Of a stretch of DNA of 64,000 bases, positions 46,363 through 53,369 are shown in pieces; the first letter of the stretch is position 1; each line of letters opens with the position of its first letter. Source of the stretch: Thauera sp. GDN1 (GTDB lineage: Bacteria > Pseudomonadota > Gammaproteobacteria > Burkholderiales > Rhodocyclaceae); NCBI RefSeq assembly GCF_029223545.1, contig NZ_CP097870.1, positions 3,658,001 to 3,722,000 of the forward strand, in the 5' to 3' direction. The notes beneath the pieces were generated by a model that did not search any database, had not been told where the DNA came from, and saw nothing but the letters and a program-made list of their open reading frames with translations. The translations under genes and the position numbers were made by a program.

Positions 46363-48198
46363 ATGAATAACTCATTCCGATCCGTTCTTGTCTTCCTCTT
46401 CGACCTGCTTGCGGTGGTGATCGCCTGGGTCGGTGGGATGTGGATCCGCTTCAACTTCGAGTTGCCCGGCCATTACATGCAGAAGCTTTGGATGGGCCTC
46501 GGCGTGCTGCTGGTGATCCACGCAATCGCCTGCCGCTGGGCCGGCCTCTACCGCGGCATGTGGATCTTTGCCAGCCTGCCGGACTTGAAGCGTGTGCTGC
46601 GCGCGGTGGGTGTCTCCGCCCTCGCGCTGGTTGCGCTGATGGCGCTCGATCGCATGCCGGGCCCGGTCATTCCGCGCTCGATGCTCGTGCTCTACCCGCT
46701 GCTGCTGCTGATCGCGATGGGCGGCGGACGCGCCGCCTGGCGGATGTGGAAGGAGCACCGCATCTACGGCGACCTGCGCGCAGCGGGCAAGCCGGTGGTG
46801 GTTGTCGGTGCGGGCTCGGGCGGCGCGATGCTGGTGCGCGAGCTTGAGCGCAGCGCGGACTGGCGCGTGGTCGCGCTCGTCGATGACAACCCGGCCAAGT
46901 GGGGCCTGGAGCTCCATGGCCACCCGGTGGCCGGCGGAATCGAACAACTGCCGCAGGTGCTGCAGGACTTCAAGGCCCAGCACGTGATCCTGGCCATGCC
47001 CTCCGCCGCGGCGGACGCGCTCAAGCGCGCAGCCGACTCCGCGGTGCGCGCCGGCGCGCACGTCTTCACCGTGCCCGGCATCGAAGACCTGATGAGCGGC
47101 AAGGTGGCGATCAACGCCATGCGGCCGGTGGATATCGAGGATCTGCTCGGGCGCGAGCCGGTGAAGATCGACTCCGCCCACCTCAAGGACATGATCGGCG
47201 GCAAGACCGTGCTGATCACCGGCGCCGGCGGCTCGATCGGCAGCGAGCTCTGTCGCCAGCTCGCCCGCTTCGCACCGGCACGGCTGGTGCTGGTGGAGGC
47301 GAGCGAGTTCGCCCTCTACAACATCGAGCAGTGGTTCCGCGTGCACAAGCCCGAGACCCAGATCGTGCCACTGGCCGGCGACGTGAAGGACGCGGCGCGC
47401 CTCGACGAGATCTTCGCCACCTGGAAGCCGCAGCTCGTCTTCCACGCCGCCGCCTACAAGCACGTGCCGCTGATGGAAGTGGGCAACGCCTGGCAGGCGG
47501 TGCGCAACAACGTGCTCGGCACGCTACTGGTGGCGGCGCACGCGCAGCGCCATGGCGCCGAGCGCTTCGTGCTGATCTCCACCGACAAGGCGGTGAACCC
47601 GACCAACGTGATGGGCGCGACCAAGCGCTTGGCCGAGATGGCCTGCGAGGCGCTGCACAGCTCGGGTACGGCCAGCACGCAGATCGAGATGGTGCGCTTC
47701 GGCAACGTGCTGGGCAGCACCGGCAGCGTGATCCCCAAGTTCGCCGAACAGATCGCCCGCGGCGGTCCGGTGACGGTGACCCACCCGGAGATCAACCGCT
47801 ACTTCATGTCCATCCCCGAGGCGGCGCAGCTGGTGCTCCAGGCCGCGGCGATGGGCAACGGCGGCGAGGTGTTCGTGCTCGACATGGGCGAGCCGGTGAA
47901 GATCGTGGACCTGGCGCGCAACATGATTCGGCTGTCGGGGTATACGGAGGACGAGATCCGCATCGAGTTTTCCGGGCTGCGGCCGGGCGAGAAGCTGTAC
48001 GAGGAGCTGCTGGCGGATGCGGAGGAGACGCGCGAGACGCCGCATCCCAAGCTGCGCATTGCGCGCTCGCGGCCGGTGAATGGGACGTTCCTCGAAGAGC
48101 TGGAGCAGTGGCTTGCACAGCCGGGGCCGGTGGCGGACGAAGAGGTGCGGATGGGGCTGAAGCGGTGGGTGCCGGAGTATGAGCCGGCGCGGCATTGA
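46363..48198 (+). CDS. UDP-GlcNAc 4,6-dehydratase, WbpM/CapD/FlaA1 family
   Basis: A 611-residue inner-membrane enzyme. Four N-terminal helices (to about residue 115) precede a CoA-binding-like domain (VVVVGAGSGGAMLVRELER near 145) and the SDR dehydratase domain: KTVLITGAGGSIGSELCRQL near 282, FHAAAYKHVPLMEVGNAWQA and LISTDKAVNPTNVMGATKRL, where Met replaces Tyr of YxxxK as in WbpM. It ends VPEYEPARH. Makes UDP-4-keto-6-deoxy-GlcNAc for QuiNAc/FucNAc. ATG 46363 chosen; TTG at 46345 is possible. Degenerate copies of its last codons recur at 48871 and 49651. Confidence 0.93.
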   Translation: MNNSFRSVLVFLFDLLAVVIAWVGGMWIRFNFELPGHYMQKLWMGLGVLLVIHAIACRWAGLYRGMWIFASLPDLKRVLRAVGVSALALVALMALDRMPGPVIPRSMLVLYPLLLLIAMGGGRAAWRMWKEHRIYGDLRAAGKPVVVVGAGSGGAMLVRELERSADWRVVALVDDNPAKWGLELHGHPVAGGIEQLPQVLQDFKAQHVILAMPSAAADALKRAADSAVRAGAHVFTVPGIEDLMSGKVAINAMRPVDIEDLLGREPVKIDSAHLKDMIGGKTVLITGAGGSIGSELCRQLARFAPARLVLVEASEFALYNIEQWFRVHKPETQIVPLAGDVKDAARLDEIFATWKPQLVFHAAAYKHVPLMEVGNAWQAVRNNVLGTLLVAAHAQRHGAERFVLISTDKAVNPTNVMGATKRLAEMACEALHSSGTASTQIEMVRFGNVLGSTGSVIPKFAEQIARGGPVTVTHPEINRYFMSIPEAAQLVLQAAAMGNGGEVFVLDMGEPVKIVDLARNMIRLSGYTEDEIRIEFSGLRPGEKLYEELLADAEETRETPHPKLRIARSRPVNGTFLEELEQWLAQPGPVADEEVRMGLKRWVPEYEPARH

Positions 48199-48208
48199 GG
48201 TAAGAGCC

Positions 48209-48237
48209 TTGAAAAGTATCGGTTATCGATATACATT
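48209..48237 (+). promoter_or_regulatory. Candidate higBA promoter with overlapping palindrome
   Basis: TTGAAA (48209-48214), 17 bases, and TACATT (48232-48237). The palindrome TATCGATA lies inside the spacer and could be the antitoxin's operator. The ATG of higB begins only six bases past the -10, so the message may have almost no leader. Confidence 0.45.
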
Positions 48238-48242
48238 CTTTT

Positions 48243-48524
48243 ATGTCAATCCTGAGCTTCCGCTGTCCTCTTTCCGCAGCACTGTTTGCACGGGAACGTG
48301 TTGCACGCTTCGCCAATATTGAGGCGAGCGCTCGCCGAAAGCTGGTATTGCTGGACGCGGCAAAGGATCTCAAGGATCTACGCATTCCGCCAGGAAACCG
48401 GCTTGAGGCTTTGTCGGGTAATCGGGCGGGGCAACACAGCATTCGCATCAACGACCAGTGGCGCGTGTGTTTCCGCTGGACGGCAGATGGGGCTGAGGAC
48501 GTCGAGATTGTCGATTACCACTGA
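48243..48524 (+). CDS. higB: HigB-type toxin (RelE superfamily)
   Basis: A 93-residue ribosome-dependent mRNA interferase. ARRKLVLLDAAKDLKDLRIP near residue 29, GNRLEALSGNRAGQHSIRIN near 50 and DQWRVCFRWTADGAEDVEIV near 70 are the classic HigB (plasmid killer) motifs with the basic catalytic residues. In higBA modules the toxin comes first, as here, and the antitoxin starts 12 bases later. It is inserted right after the wbpM-like gene. Confidence 0.92.
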   Translation: MSILSFRCPLSAALFARERVARFANIEASARRKLVLLDAAKDLKDLRIPPGNRLEALSGNRAGQHSIRINDQWRVCFRWTADGAEDVEIVDYH

Positions 48525-48536
48525 AAGGAGGCCGCG

Positions 48537-48836
48537 ATGAGCGAGAAGCTTGCCCCCATGCACCCGGGCGAAGTGCTGCGCGAGGAGTTCATGGTACCGC
48601 TCGGGCTCTCCAGCAATGCGCTTGCGCGTGCGCTGGGGGTGACCGCGGCGCGGATCAACGAGATCGTTCGTGAAGAGCGCGGCATTACGGCCGACACAGC
48701 GCTGCGCTTGGCCCGCTACTTCGGCACGTCGGAAGACCTTTGGCTGAACCTGCAGCGGCGCTACGACGTCGAGCGCGCACGCGATGCGCTTGGCGCTTCG
48801 CTGGAAGCGATCGTGCCGATGCGGGAAGCGGCATAA
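48537..48836 (+). CDS. higA: HigA-type antitoxin (Xre helix-turn-helix)
   Basis: A 99-residue antitoxin with MHPGEVLREEFMVPLGLSSN at the start, a helix-turn-helix (ALARALGVTAARINEIVREE) and RYFGTSEDLWLNLQRRYDVE, the standard HigA/VapI pattern. AAAGGAGG precedes the ATG. It neutralises HigB and represses the operon. Confidence 0.94.
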   Translation: MSEKLAPMHPGEVLREEFMVPLGLSSNALARALGVTAARINEIVREERGITADTALRLARYFGTSEDLWLNLQRRYDVERARDALGASLEAIVPMREAA

Positions 48837-48870
48837 GGGGTGCTGCCACGTGGGGCCGTGGCCGGACGAG

Positions 48871-48927
48871 GCGGTGCGGATGGTGCTGAAGAGGTGGGTG
48901 CCGGAGTATGAGCCGGCGCGGCACTAG
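48871..48927 (+). repeat. Diverged copy of the 3' end of the WbpM-like gene
   Basis: This 57-base segment matches 48142-48198, the last codons of the WbpM-like gene, at 51 positions. Read in frame it gives AVRMVLKRWVPEYEPARH and a stop, against EVRMGLKRWVPEYEPARH in the gene; weaker similarity extends about 20 bases further upstream. It lies between the higBA and vapBC modules and has no gene attached. Confidence 0.85.
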
Positions 48928-48945
48928 GTTACCTCCCCCAGCAGA

Positions 48946-48968
48946 GGGATATACTTGTGCCGTATCCC
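48946..48968 (+). promoter_or_regulatory. Operator-like inverted repeat of the second vapBC
   Basis: GGGATA (48946-48951) and TATCCC (48963-48968) flank an 11-base centre that holds a possible -10. The arrangement mirrors the repeat before the first vapBC at 18835-18855. Confidence 0.5.
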
Positions 48969-48988
48969 ACTTGCCCAAGGAGCCGCTC

Positions 48989-49222
48989 ATGACCGCGAGC
49001 ACCGTCTTTACCAACAACCGCAGCCAGGCCGTGCGCCTGCCGGCCGACGTGCGCCTGCCCCCCGATGTGAAGCGGGTGGATATCCGCGCGCGTGGCGTGG
49101 AGCGAATCATCGCGCCGGTGGGCCATACTTGGGACTCGTTCTTCATCGACGGCCCACAGGTCGCCGACGACTTCATGGAAACCCGCGCCAGCCAGGAACA
49201 GCAGGAACGCGAGGCGCTTTGA
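48989..49222 (+). CDS. vapB: VapB-type antitoxin
   Basis: A 77-residue antitoxin starting MTASTVFTNNRSQAVRLPAD, the AbrB/MazE-type DNA-binding hairpin, with tail ADDFMETRASQEQQEREAL that should wrap the toxin. It resembles the antitoxin at 18876 closely enough (VF-x-x-N-x-x-QAVRLP; ...IAPVGHTWDSFF versus IAPVEASWDAWF) to be a paralogue. AAGGAGCC precedes the ATG. The stop overlaps the vapC start (TGATG). Confidence 0.9.
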   Translation: MTASTVFTNNRSQAVRLPADVRLPPDVKRVDIRARGVERIIAPVGHTWDSFFIDGPQVADDFMETRASQEQQEREAL

Positions 49223-49623
49223 TGCTGCGCTACCTGCTCGACACCAACATCGTGATCTACGTGATCAAGCGCCGGCCGCTGTCGGCGCTGGCCTTGTTCA
49301 ACGAAAACGCCGGCCACATGGCGATCTCGTCGATCACCCTCGCGGAGTTGATGCACGGCGCTGAAGAGAGCAACGCGCCGACGCGCTCACTGGCCGCAGT
49401 CGAGGATTTCTGCAGCCGCCTTGAAGTGCTGCCTTACGGGCCCAAGGCCGCGATGCACTATGGAAATATCCGCGCCCATCTCGAATCGCGCGGCCAGACG
49501 ATCGGCGTCAATGACCTGCACATCGCCGCTCACGCACGCAGCGAGGGGCTGACGCTGGTGTCGAACAACCTGCGGGAGTTCGAGCGCGTGGAAGCGCTGC
49601 AACTGGCGAACTGGGCGATTTGA
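49222..49623 (+). CDS. vapC: VapC-type PIN-domain ribonuclease toxin
   Basis: A 133-residue PIN RNase with MLRYLLDTNIVIYVIKRRPL (Asp7), SITLAELMHGAEES (Glu42 region), GVNDLHIAAHARSEGLTLVS (Asp near 98) and NNLREFERVEALQLANW. Paralogue of the vapC at 19118. Translation is coupled to the antitoxin. Directly after its stop lies a 19-base exact copy of the WbpM-like gene's last bases. Confidence 0.92.
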   Translation: MLRYLLDTNIVIYVIKRRPLSALALFNENAGHMAISSITLAELMHGAEESNAPTRSLAAVEDFCSRLEVLPYGPKAAMHYGNIRAHLESRGQTIGVNDLHIAAHARSEGLTLVSNNLREFERVEALQLANWAI

Positions 49624-49650
49624 GTGTGCGGACACCGAGCAAAGGACAAA

Positions 49651-49669
49651 TGAGCCGGCGCGGCATTGA
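49651..49669 (+). repeat. Second short copy of the WbpM-like gene's 3' end
   Basis: TGAGCCGGCGCGGCATTGA is identical to 48180-48198, the last bases of the WbpM-like gene including its stop. With the copy at 48871-48927, each of the two TA modules here is followed by one such tail copy. Confidence 0.8.
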
Positions 49670-49805
49670 ATCGAATCGCGCGCAGGAGCCGGGATACACT
49701 TCGTGCTCGCAGCAATAGCAGCGAACAATGCTGATTGAGGAGACAGGGTGCCGACGATCTTGCGGGTCGAGGGTTATCGACTATAGGTGTTGAAAGGAGC
49801 GTGGG

Positions 49806-50060
49806 ATGCATTCTTTGGCGCATGACACCGATGTGCGGGTGATGAACGTGAGGATCGATGAGACTCGGCTTGAGGTCGACCTCATGGACGGCCGTACGAT
49901 CGCGGTGCCGCTGGCATGGTACCCACGGCTGGCGAACGCAACGGCCGAACAGCGCAGCCACTGGGAATTGGCCGGAGGCGGGTACGGCATCCACTGGCCG
50001 ATGATCGATGAGGATTTGAGCACGGAAGGCTTGCTGCGCGGCGCACGGGCACCGCAGTAG
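49806..50060 (+). CDS. DUF2442-family small protein
   Basis: An 84-residue protein of the DUF2442 family: VRVMNVRIDETRLEVDLMDG, RTIAVPLAWYPRLANATAEQ, and GYGIHWPMIDEDLSTEGLL with the family's conserved 'GIHWP-x-x-DEDLS' ending. Members usually sit beside a DUF4160 gene as a suspected toxin-antitoxin pair; no DUF4160 gene is seen here, so it may be an orphan. Function unknown. Confidence 0.82.
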   Translation: MHSLAHDTDVRVMNVRIDETRLEVDLMDGRTIAVPLAWYPRLANATAEQRSHWELAGGGYGIHWPMIDEDLSTEGLLRGARAPQ

Positions 50061-50124
50061 TTGTGGCGATCTCTACCGGGCCCGAAAGGCTACGTTTTGG
50101 AAACCAACGCATTCAGGGAGAGAT

Positions 50125-50137
50125 CGGGGTCTGACCC
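50125..50137 (+). repeat. GGGGTCTGACCCC palindrome, left of the Phd/ParE cassette
   Basis: A perfect 6-base-arm palindrome, about 65 bases before the antitoxin promoter region. Related palindromes lie inside cobC and polA. With the motif at 50879-50895 it brackets the TA pair. Confidence 0.6.
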
Positions 50138-50203
50138 CAATTTTCCCCTGCACGTTGCCAAAGACCGAAAAAGGACTATATTCAGTCTCATCTAAGCACC
50201 CGG

Positions 50204-50491
50204 ATGGCAGCCATGCGCTACTCGACGCAAGTCAAACCGATCAGCTATCTCAAGGCCCACGCCGCGGAGGTGCTGGTCCAACTGGCCGAATGCCGGGAGC
50301 CCCTCGTCATCACCCAGAATGGTGAAGCCAAGGCGGTGCTACAGGACGTGGCCAGTTTTGAGGAAACGCAGGAGACCCTGGCCTTGCTGAAGATCCTGGC
50401 GCTGGGCAACCAGGAAGTCGCGGCAGGCAAGGTCAAACCAGCGACCGAGGTCATTGCCCGCCTGCGCTCGAAGCGAGCCAGCGCGGAGTGA
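50204..50491 (+). CDS. Phd/YefM-family antitoxin
   Basis: A 95-residue antitoxin with YSTQVKPISYLKAHAAEVLV near the start and PLVITQNGEAKAVLQDVASF near residue 30, the Phd/YefM DNA-binding fold, then a helical C-terminal tail for toxin binding (KPATEVIARLRSKRASAE). The ATG at 50213 is an alternative. A possible -10 (TATATT) lies about 26 bases upstream. Overlaps the ParE-type gene (GTGA). Confidence 0.88.
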   Translation: MAAMRYSTQVKPISYLKAHAAEVLVQLAECREPLVITQNGEAKAVLQDVASFEETQETLALLKILALGNQEVAAGKVKPATEVIARLRSKRASAE

Positions 50492-50841
50492 GGGAGTCGT
50501 CCTCCACGTTCGAGGTCTTGCTCACCGAAGGCGCGGAGCAGGACCTCGAATCGATCTACGACTACATCGCCCAGTTCGACTGTGCAGCGAGCGCCGACTA
50601 CGTACTCGACCAGCTTGCCAGCGTCATCGAAAGCTTGGCGACGTTTCCCGAGCGCGGCGGCCATCCCAAGGAATTGCTCGCGGTCGGCATCAAGGAGTAC
50701 CGGCAGACCTCGTTCAAGCCGTACCGGGTGATCTACCGTGTCATGGGCAGGCAGGTCGTGATCTATGTGGTCGCCGATGGCCGGCGCGACATGCAGACGG
50801 TGCTTGCACGCAGGTTGTTGAGGGGGGGCGAACGGAGTTGA
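50488..50841 (+). CDS. ParE/RelE-superfamily toxin
   Basis: A 117-residue protein with FEVLLTEGAEQDLESIYDYI near residue 8, RGGHPKELLAVGIKEYRQTS near 57 and YRVIYRVMGRQVVIYVVADG near 78, the ParE pattern (gyrase-poisoning toxins), with the C-terminal RRDMQTVLARRLL helix. It starts with GTG overlapping the antitoxin. The partner type (Phd/YefM with ParE) is common. Confidence 0.88.
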   Translation: MRESSSTFEVLLTEGAEQDLESIYDYIAQFDCAASADYVLDQLASVIESLATFPERGGHPKELLAVGIKEYRQTSFKPYRVIYRVMGRQVVIYVVADGRRDMQTVLARRLLRGGERS

Positions 50842-50878
50842 ATCCGGGCTTGCCGTTGAGCAGGGTCATAAGGGGTGC

Positions 50879-50895
50879 TGGGGTCAGGTCTTGAA
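50879..50895 (-). repeat. Direct-repeat family motif, right of the Phd/ParE cassette
   Basis: Read on the minus strand it gives CAAGACCTGACCCCAGCA, matching 16 of 18 bases of the motif that edges the GNAT/DUF1778 cassette at 31161. It lies 37 bases past the ParE stop. Confidence 0.6.
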
Positions 50896-50900
50896 TTTAC

Positions 50901-51470
50901 TCACAGCTCGACATCCTCATACAACCCATCCAGCGCCAGCTCGACCCCGACGCTTTCGAGTCGGACGACGTCGCCCTCGCCCGCCGGATGCAGTACCCAC
51001 AGCCCCTCGCTGTTCTTGCGGAAAAGGTCGGCGTGCTTGCGGTCCTGCTCGATGAGCAGGTATTCCTGCAGGGTGTCGATCTGCTGGTAGAGCTCGAACT
51101 TGCGGCCGCGGTCGAAGGCGGCGGTGGAGTCGGAGAGGACCTCGATGATCAGGGCCGGATGCTGCTTGGCGAGGCTGGCCTCGGGCTGGCGGTCGCGCGC
51201 ATCGCAGGTGACGAAGACGTCGGGGTAGAAGACCGCGTCGGCGCGGTCGATGCGCAGCTTCATGCCGGAGACGAAGGCGCGGCAGGGCTTGCCGGAGAGG
51301 GTGGCTTTGAGACTCGTCGCCGTGTTGAGGAGGATCGTGTAATGCGCATCCGTACCGCCGGACATGGCGAACACCTCGCCGGCGAGATACTCGTGGCGTT
51401 CGGGCTGATCCTCTTCCCACGCCATGTAGGCGGCGACGTCGAATTCGGGCTTGGTCTTGGGCAGGGCCAT
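50901..51470 (-). CDS. Uma2-family (DUF820) putative nuclease
   Basis: A 189-residue Uma2 protein: DVAAYMAWEEDQPERHEYLA near residue 11, VFYPDVFVTCDARDRQ near 85, PALIIEVLSDSTAAFDRGRK near 107 and LQEYLLIEQDRKHADLFRKN. It is closer to the copy at 16365 (same PERxE, YPDVFVTC and FDRG/YDRG motifs) than to that at 21563. ATG at 51470 is chosen; a longer start exists at 51566. Read leftward beyond the TA region, converging on the ParE gene. Role unknown. Confidence 0.86.
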   Translation of the reverse strand: MALPKTKPEFDVAAYMAWEEDQPERHEYLAGEVFAMSGGTDAHYTILLNTATSLKATLSGKPCRAFVSGMKLRIDRADAVFYPDVFVTCDARDRQPEASLAKQHPALIIEVLSDSTAAFDRGRKFELYQQIDTLQEYLLIEQDRKHADLFRKNSEGLWVLHPAGEGDVVRLESVGVELALDGLYEDVEL

Positions 51471-51569
51471 GGCGCGTACTCCTTGTGTCGGCTGAGAATA
51501 GCCGGTCGATACAGCGGGCTCAAGCTGCGGGTCGGCCATTCCGGCCAAGCCTGCTTCCGCATCCACGGC

Positions 51570-53369
51570 TCAGGCCAGTCCCTGCTCCTCCCCCATCGCC
51601 TGCAGTCGTGCATACGCCCCACCCCGCGCCACCAGCTCCGCATGCGTCCCGCGCTCGACGATCCGCCCGGCCTCCATCACCAGGATCTGATCCGCCTTCT
51701 CGATCGTCGATAGCCGGTGCGCGATGACGATGGTCGTGCGCCCCGCCATCAGGCGCTCGATGGCGGCCTGGATGAGGCGCTCGGATTCGGTGTCGAGCGC
51801 GGAGGTCGCCTCGTCGAGGATAAGGATCGGCGCGTTCTTCAGCAGTGCGCGCGCGATCGCCAGGCGCTGGCGCTGGCCGCCGGAGAGCAGCACGCCGTTC
51901 TCGCCGATCTCGGTGTCGAAGCCCTGCGGCAGGCGGTCGATGAACTCGCGGGCGTTGGCAGCCTCGGCGGCGGCGACGATCTCGTCGCGGCTGGCGCCGG
52001 CCAGTTCGCCGTAGGCGATGTTCTCGGCCACGGTGCCGTTGAAGAGCGTGACCTGCTGAGTGACGAGCGCGATGTGGTGGCGCAGGTTGGCCAGCGTGTA
52101 GTCCTCGACCGGCACGCCATCGACCAGCAGCCGGCCCTCGTCATGCTGGTAGAAGCGCGGGATGAGGTTGGCCAGCGTCGACTTGCCGCTGCCGGACCTG
52201 CCGACCAGCGCGATCATCTGCCCGGGTTCGGCCTTGAAGTCTATGCCGTGCAGGGCGCGCCCTTCCGCGCCGGGGTAGCCGAAGCCCAGCCCCTGCGCCT
52301 CGACGCGGCCGGCGACGCGCTCGCGCTCGACCGTGCCGGTGTCGGGCTCGGGCGCCTCGTCGAGCTGCTCGAAGATGCTGTCGGCCGCCGCCACGCCGCG
52401 CTGGATGCGTGCGCTGACCCCGCCCAGCAACTGGATCGCGCGCGGCAGCAGGCCGGCGGCGGTGATGTAGGCGACCACGTCGCCGGCCGAGGCGTCGCCG
52501 CGCACCTTGAGCACGGTGAATAGCAGCAGGCCCATCGACGAATACACGATCAGGTGCATCAATGCAGAGAAAGTCTCCTGCGTGCGCACCATCTTGAGCT
52601 GGCGCTTGGTGTTGTCGCGGCTCGCCTTGACGAAGCGCGCGCGCTCGTAGCCCTCGCCGCCGAAGCTGCGCACCACGCGGTAGCCCTGGATGGTCTCGGA
52701 AGCGACGTGGGTGACCTCGCCCATCGAGATCTGGATGTTCTTCGACAGGCGGCGGAACTTGCGGCTGGCGTTGGACACCAGCCAGGCGATCGCCGGCAGC
52801 ACCACGAGCAGGGTCAGCGTCAGGCGCCAGTTCATCCACAGCAGGTAGCCGAGCAGCGCGACGACGGTGAGGCCCTCGCGGAACAGGATCTTCACCGCGT
52901 CGGTGGCGGCGTCGGTCACCATCGACACGTTGTAGGTGAGCTTGGAGACCAGGTGGCCGGAGTTGTGCGCGTCGTAGAAGCGGTTGGGCAGCACCAGGAA
53001 GCTGCCGAAGAGCTGGGTGCGCAGGTCGTGGATGAGGCCGAGCGAGACGCGCGAGATGCCGTAGTTGCCGAGGAAGGTGCCGAGGCCTTCGAGCAGCGCG
53101 ATGACCACGATCATGACCGGGATGGCGAAGATCAGGTCGAGCGCGTCGAGCCAGGGCAGGCCGGTGGCGATCGGCGCATCGGGCGCGGCGAGGCCGTCGA
53201 TGAAGTACTTGAGCACGCTCGCCAGCGCCGCCTTGCAGGCGCCGGCGATCGCGAAACCGAGGATGCTGAGCGCGAAGTAGCCGAGGAAGGGCCGCGTGTA
53301 GCCGAGCAGGCGCAGGTAGACCTTCATGCTGCTGGCGGGCGGCTTCTCCGCGAGCGCCGGCGCCGTCAT
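51570..53369 (-). CDS. msbA: Lipid A export ATP-binding/permease protein
   Basis: Flips lipid A-core across the inner membrane. The 599-residue protein has six N-terminal membrane helices, then an ABC ATPase with Walker A ALVGRSGSGKSTLANLIP near 385, Q-loop VTQQVTLFNGTVAENIAYG, signature LSGGQRQRLAIARALLKNAP near 490, Walker B LILDEATSALDTESE and AHRLSTIEKADQI. Length and sequence fit MsbA. The start at 53369 overlaps the polA stop (TGATG). Supports the polysaccharide genes functionally but is a housekeeping gene here. Confidence 0.93.
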   Translation of the reverse strand: MTAPALAEKPPASSMKVYLRLLGYTRPFLGYFALSILGFAIAGACKAALASVLKYFIDGLAAPDAPIATGLPWLDALDLIFAIPVMIVVIALLEGLGTFLGNYGISRVSLGLIHDLRTQLFGSFLVLPNRFYDAHNSGHLVSKLTYNVSMVTDAATDAVKILFREGLTVVALLGYLLWMNWRLTLTLLVVLPAIAWLVSNASRKFRRLSKNIQISMGEVTHVASETIQGYRVVRSFGGEGYERARFVKASRDNTKRQLKMVRTQETFSALMHLIVYSSMGLLLFTVLKVRGDASAGDVVAYITAAGLLPRAIQLLGGVSARIQRGVAAADSIFEQLDEAPEPDTGTVERERVAGRVEAQGLGFGYPGAEGRALHGIDFKAEPGQMIALVGRSGSGKSTLANLIPRFYQHDEGRLLVDGVPVEDYTLANLRHHIALVTQQVTLFNGTVAENIAYGELAGASRDEIVAAAEAANAREFIDRLPQGFDTEIGENGVLLSGGQRQRLAIARALLKNAPILILDEATSALDTESERLIQAAIERLMAGRTTIVIAHRLSTIEKADQILVMEAGRIVERGTHAELVARGGAYARLQAMGEEQGLA

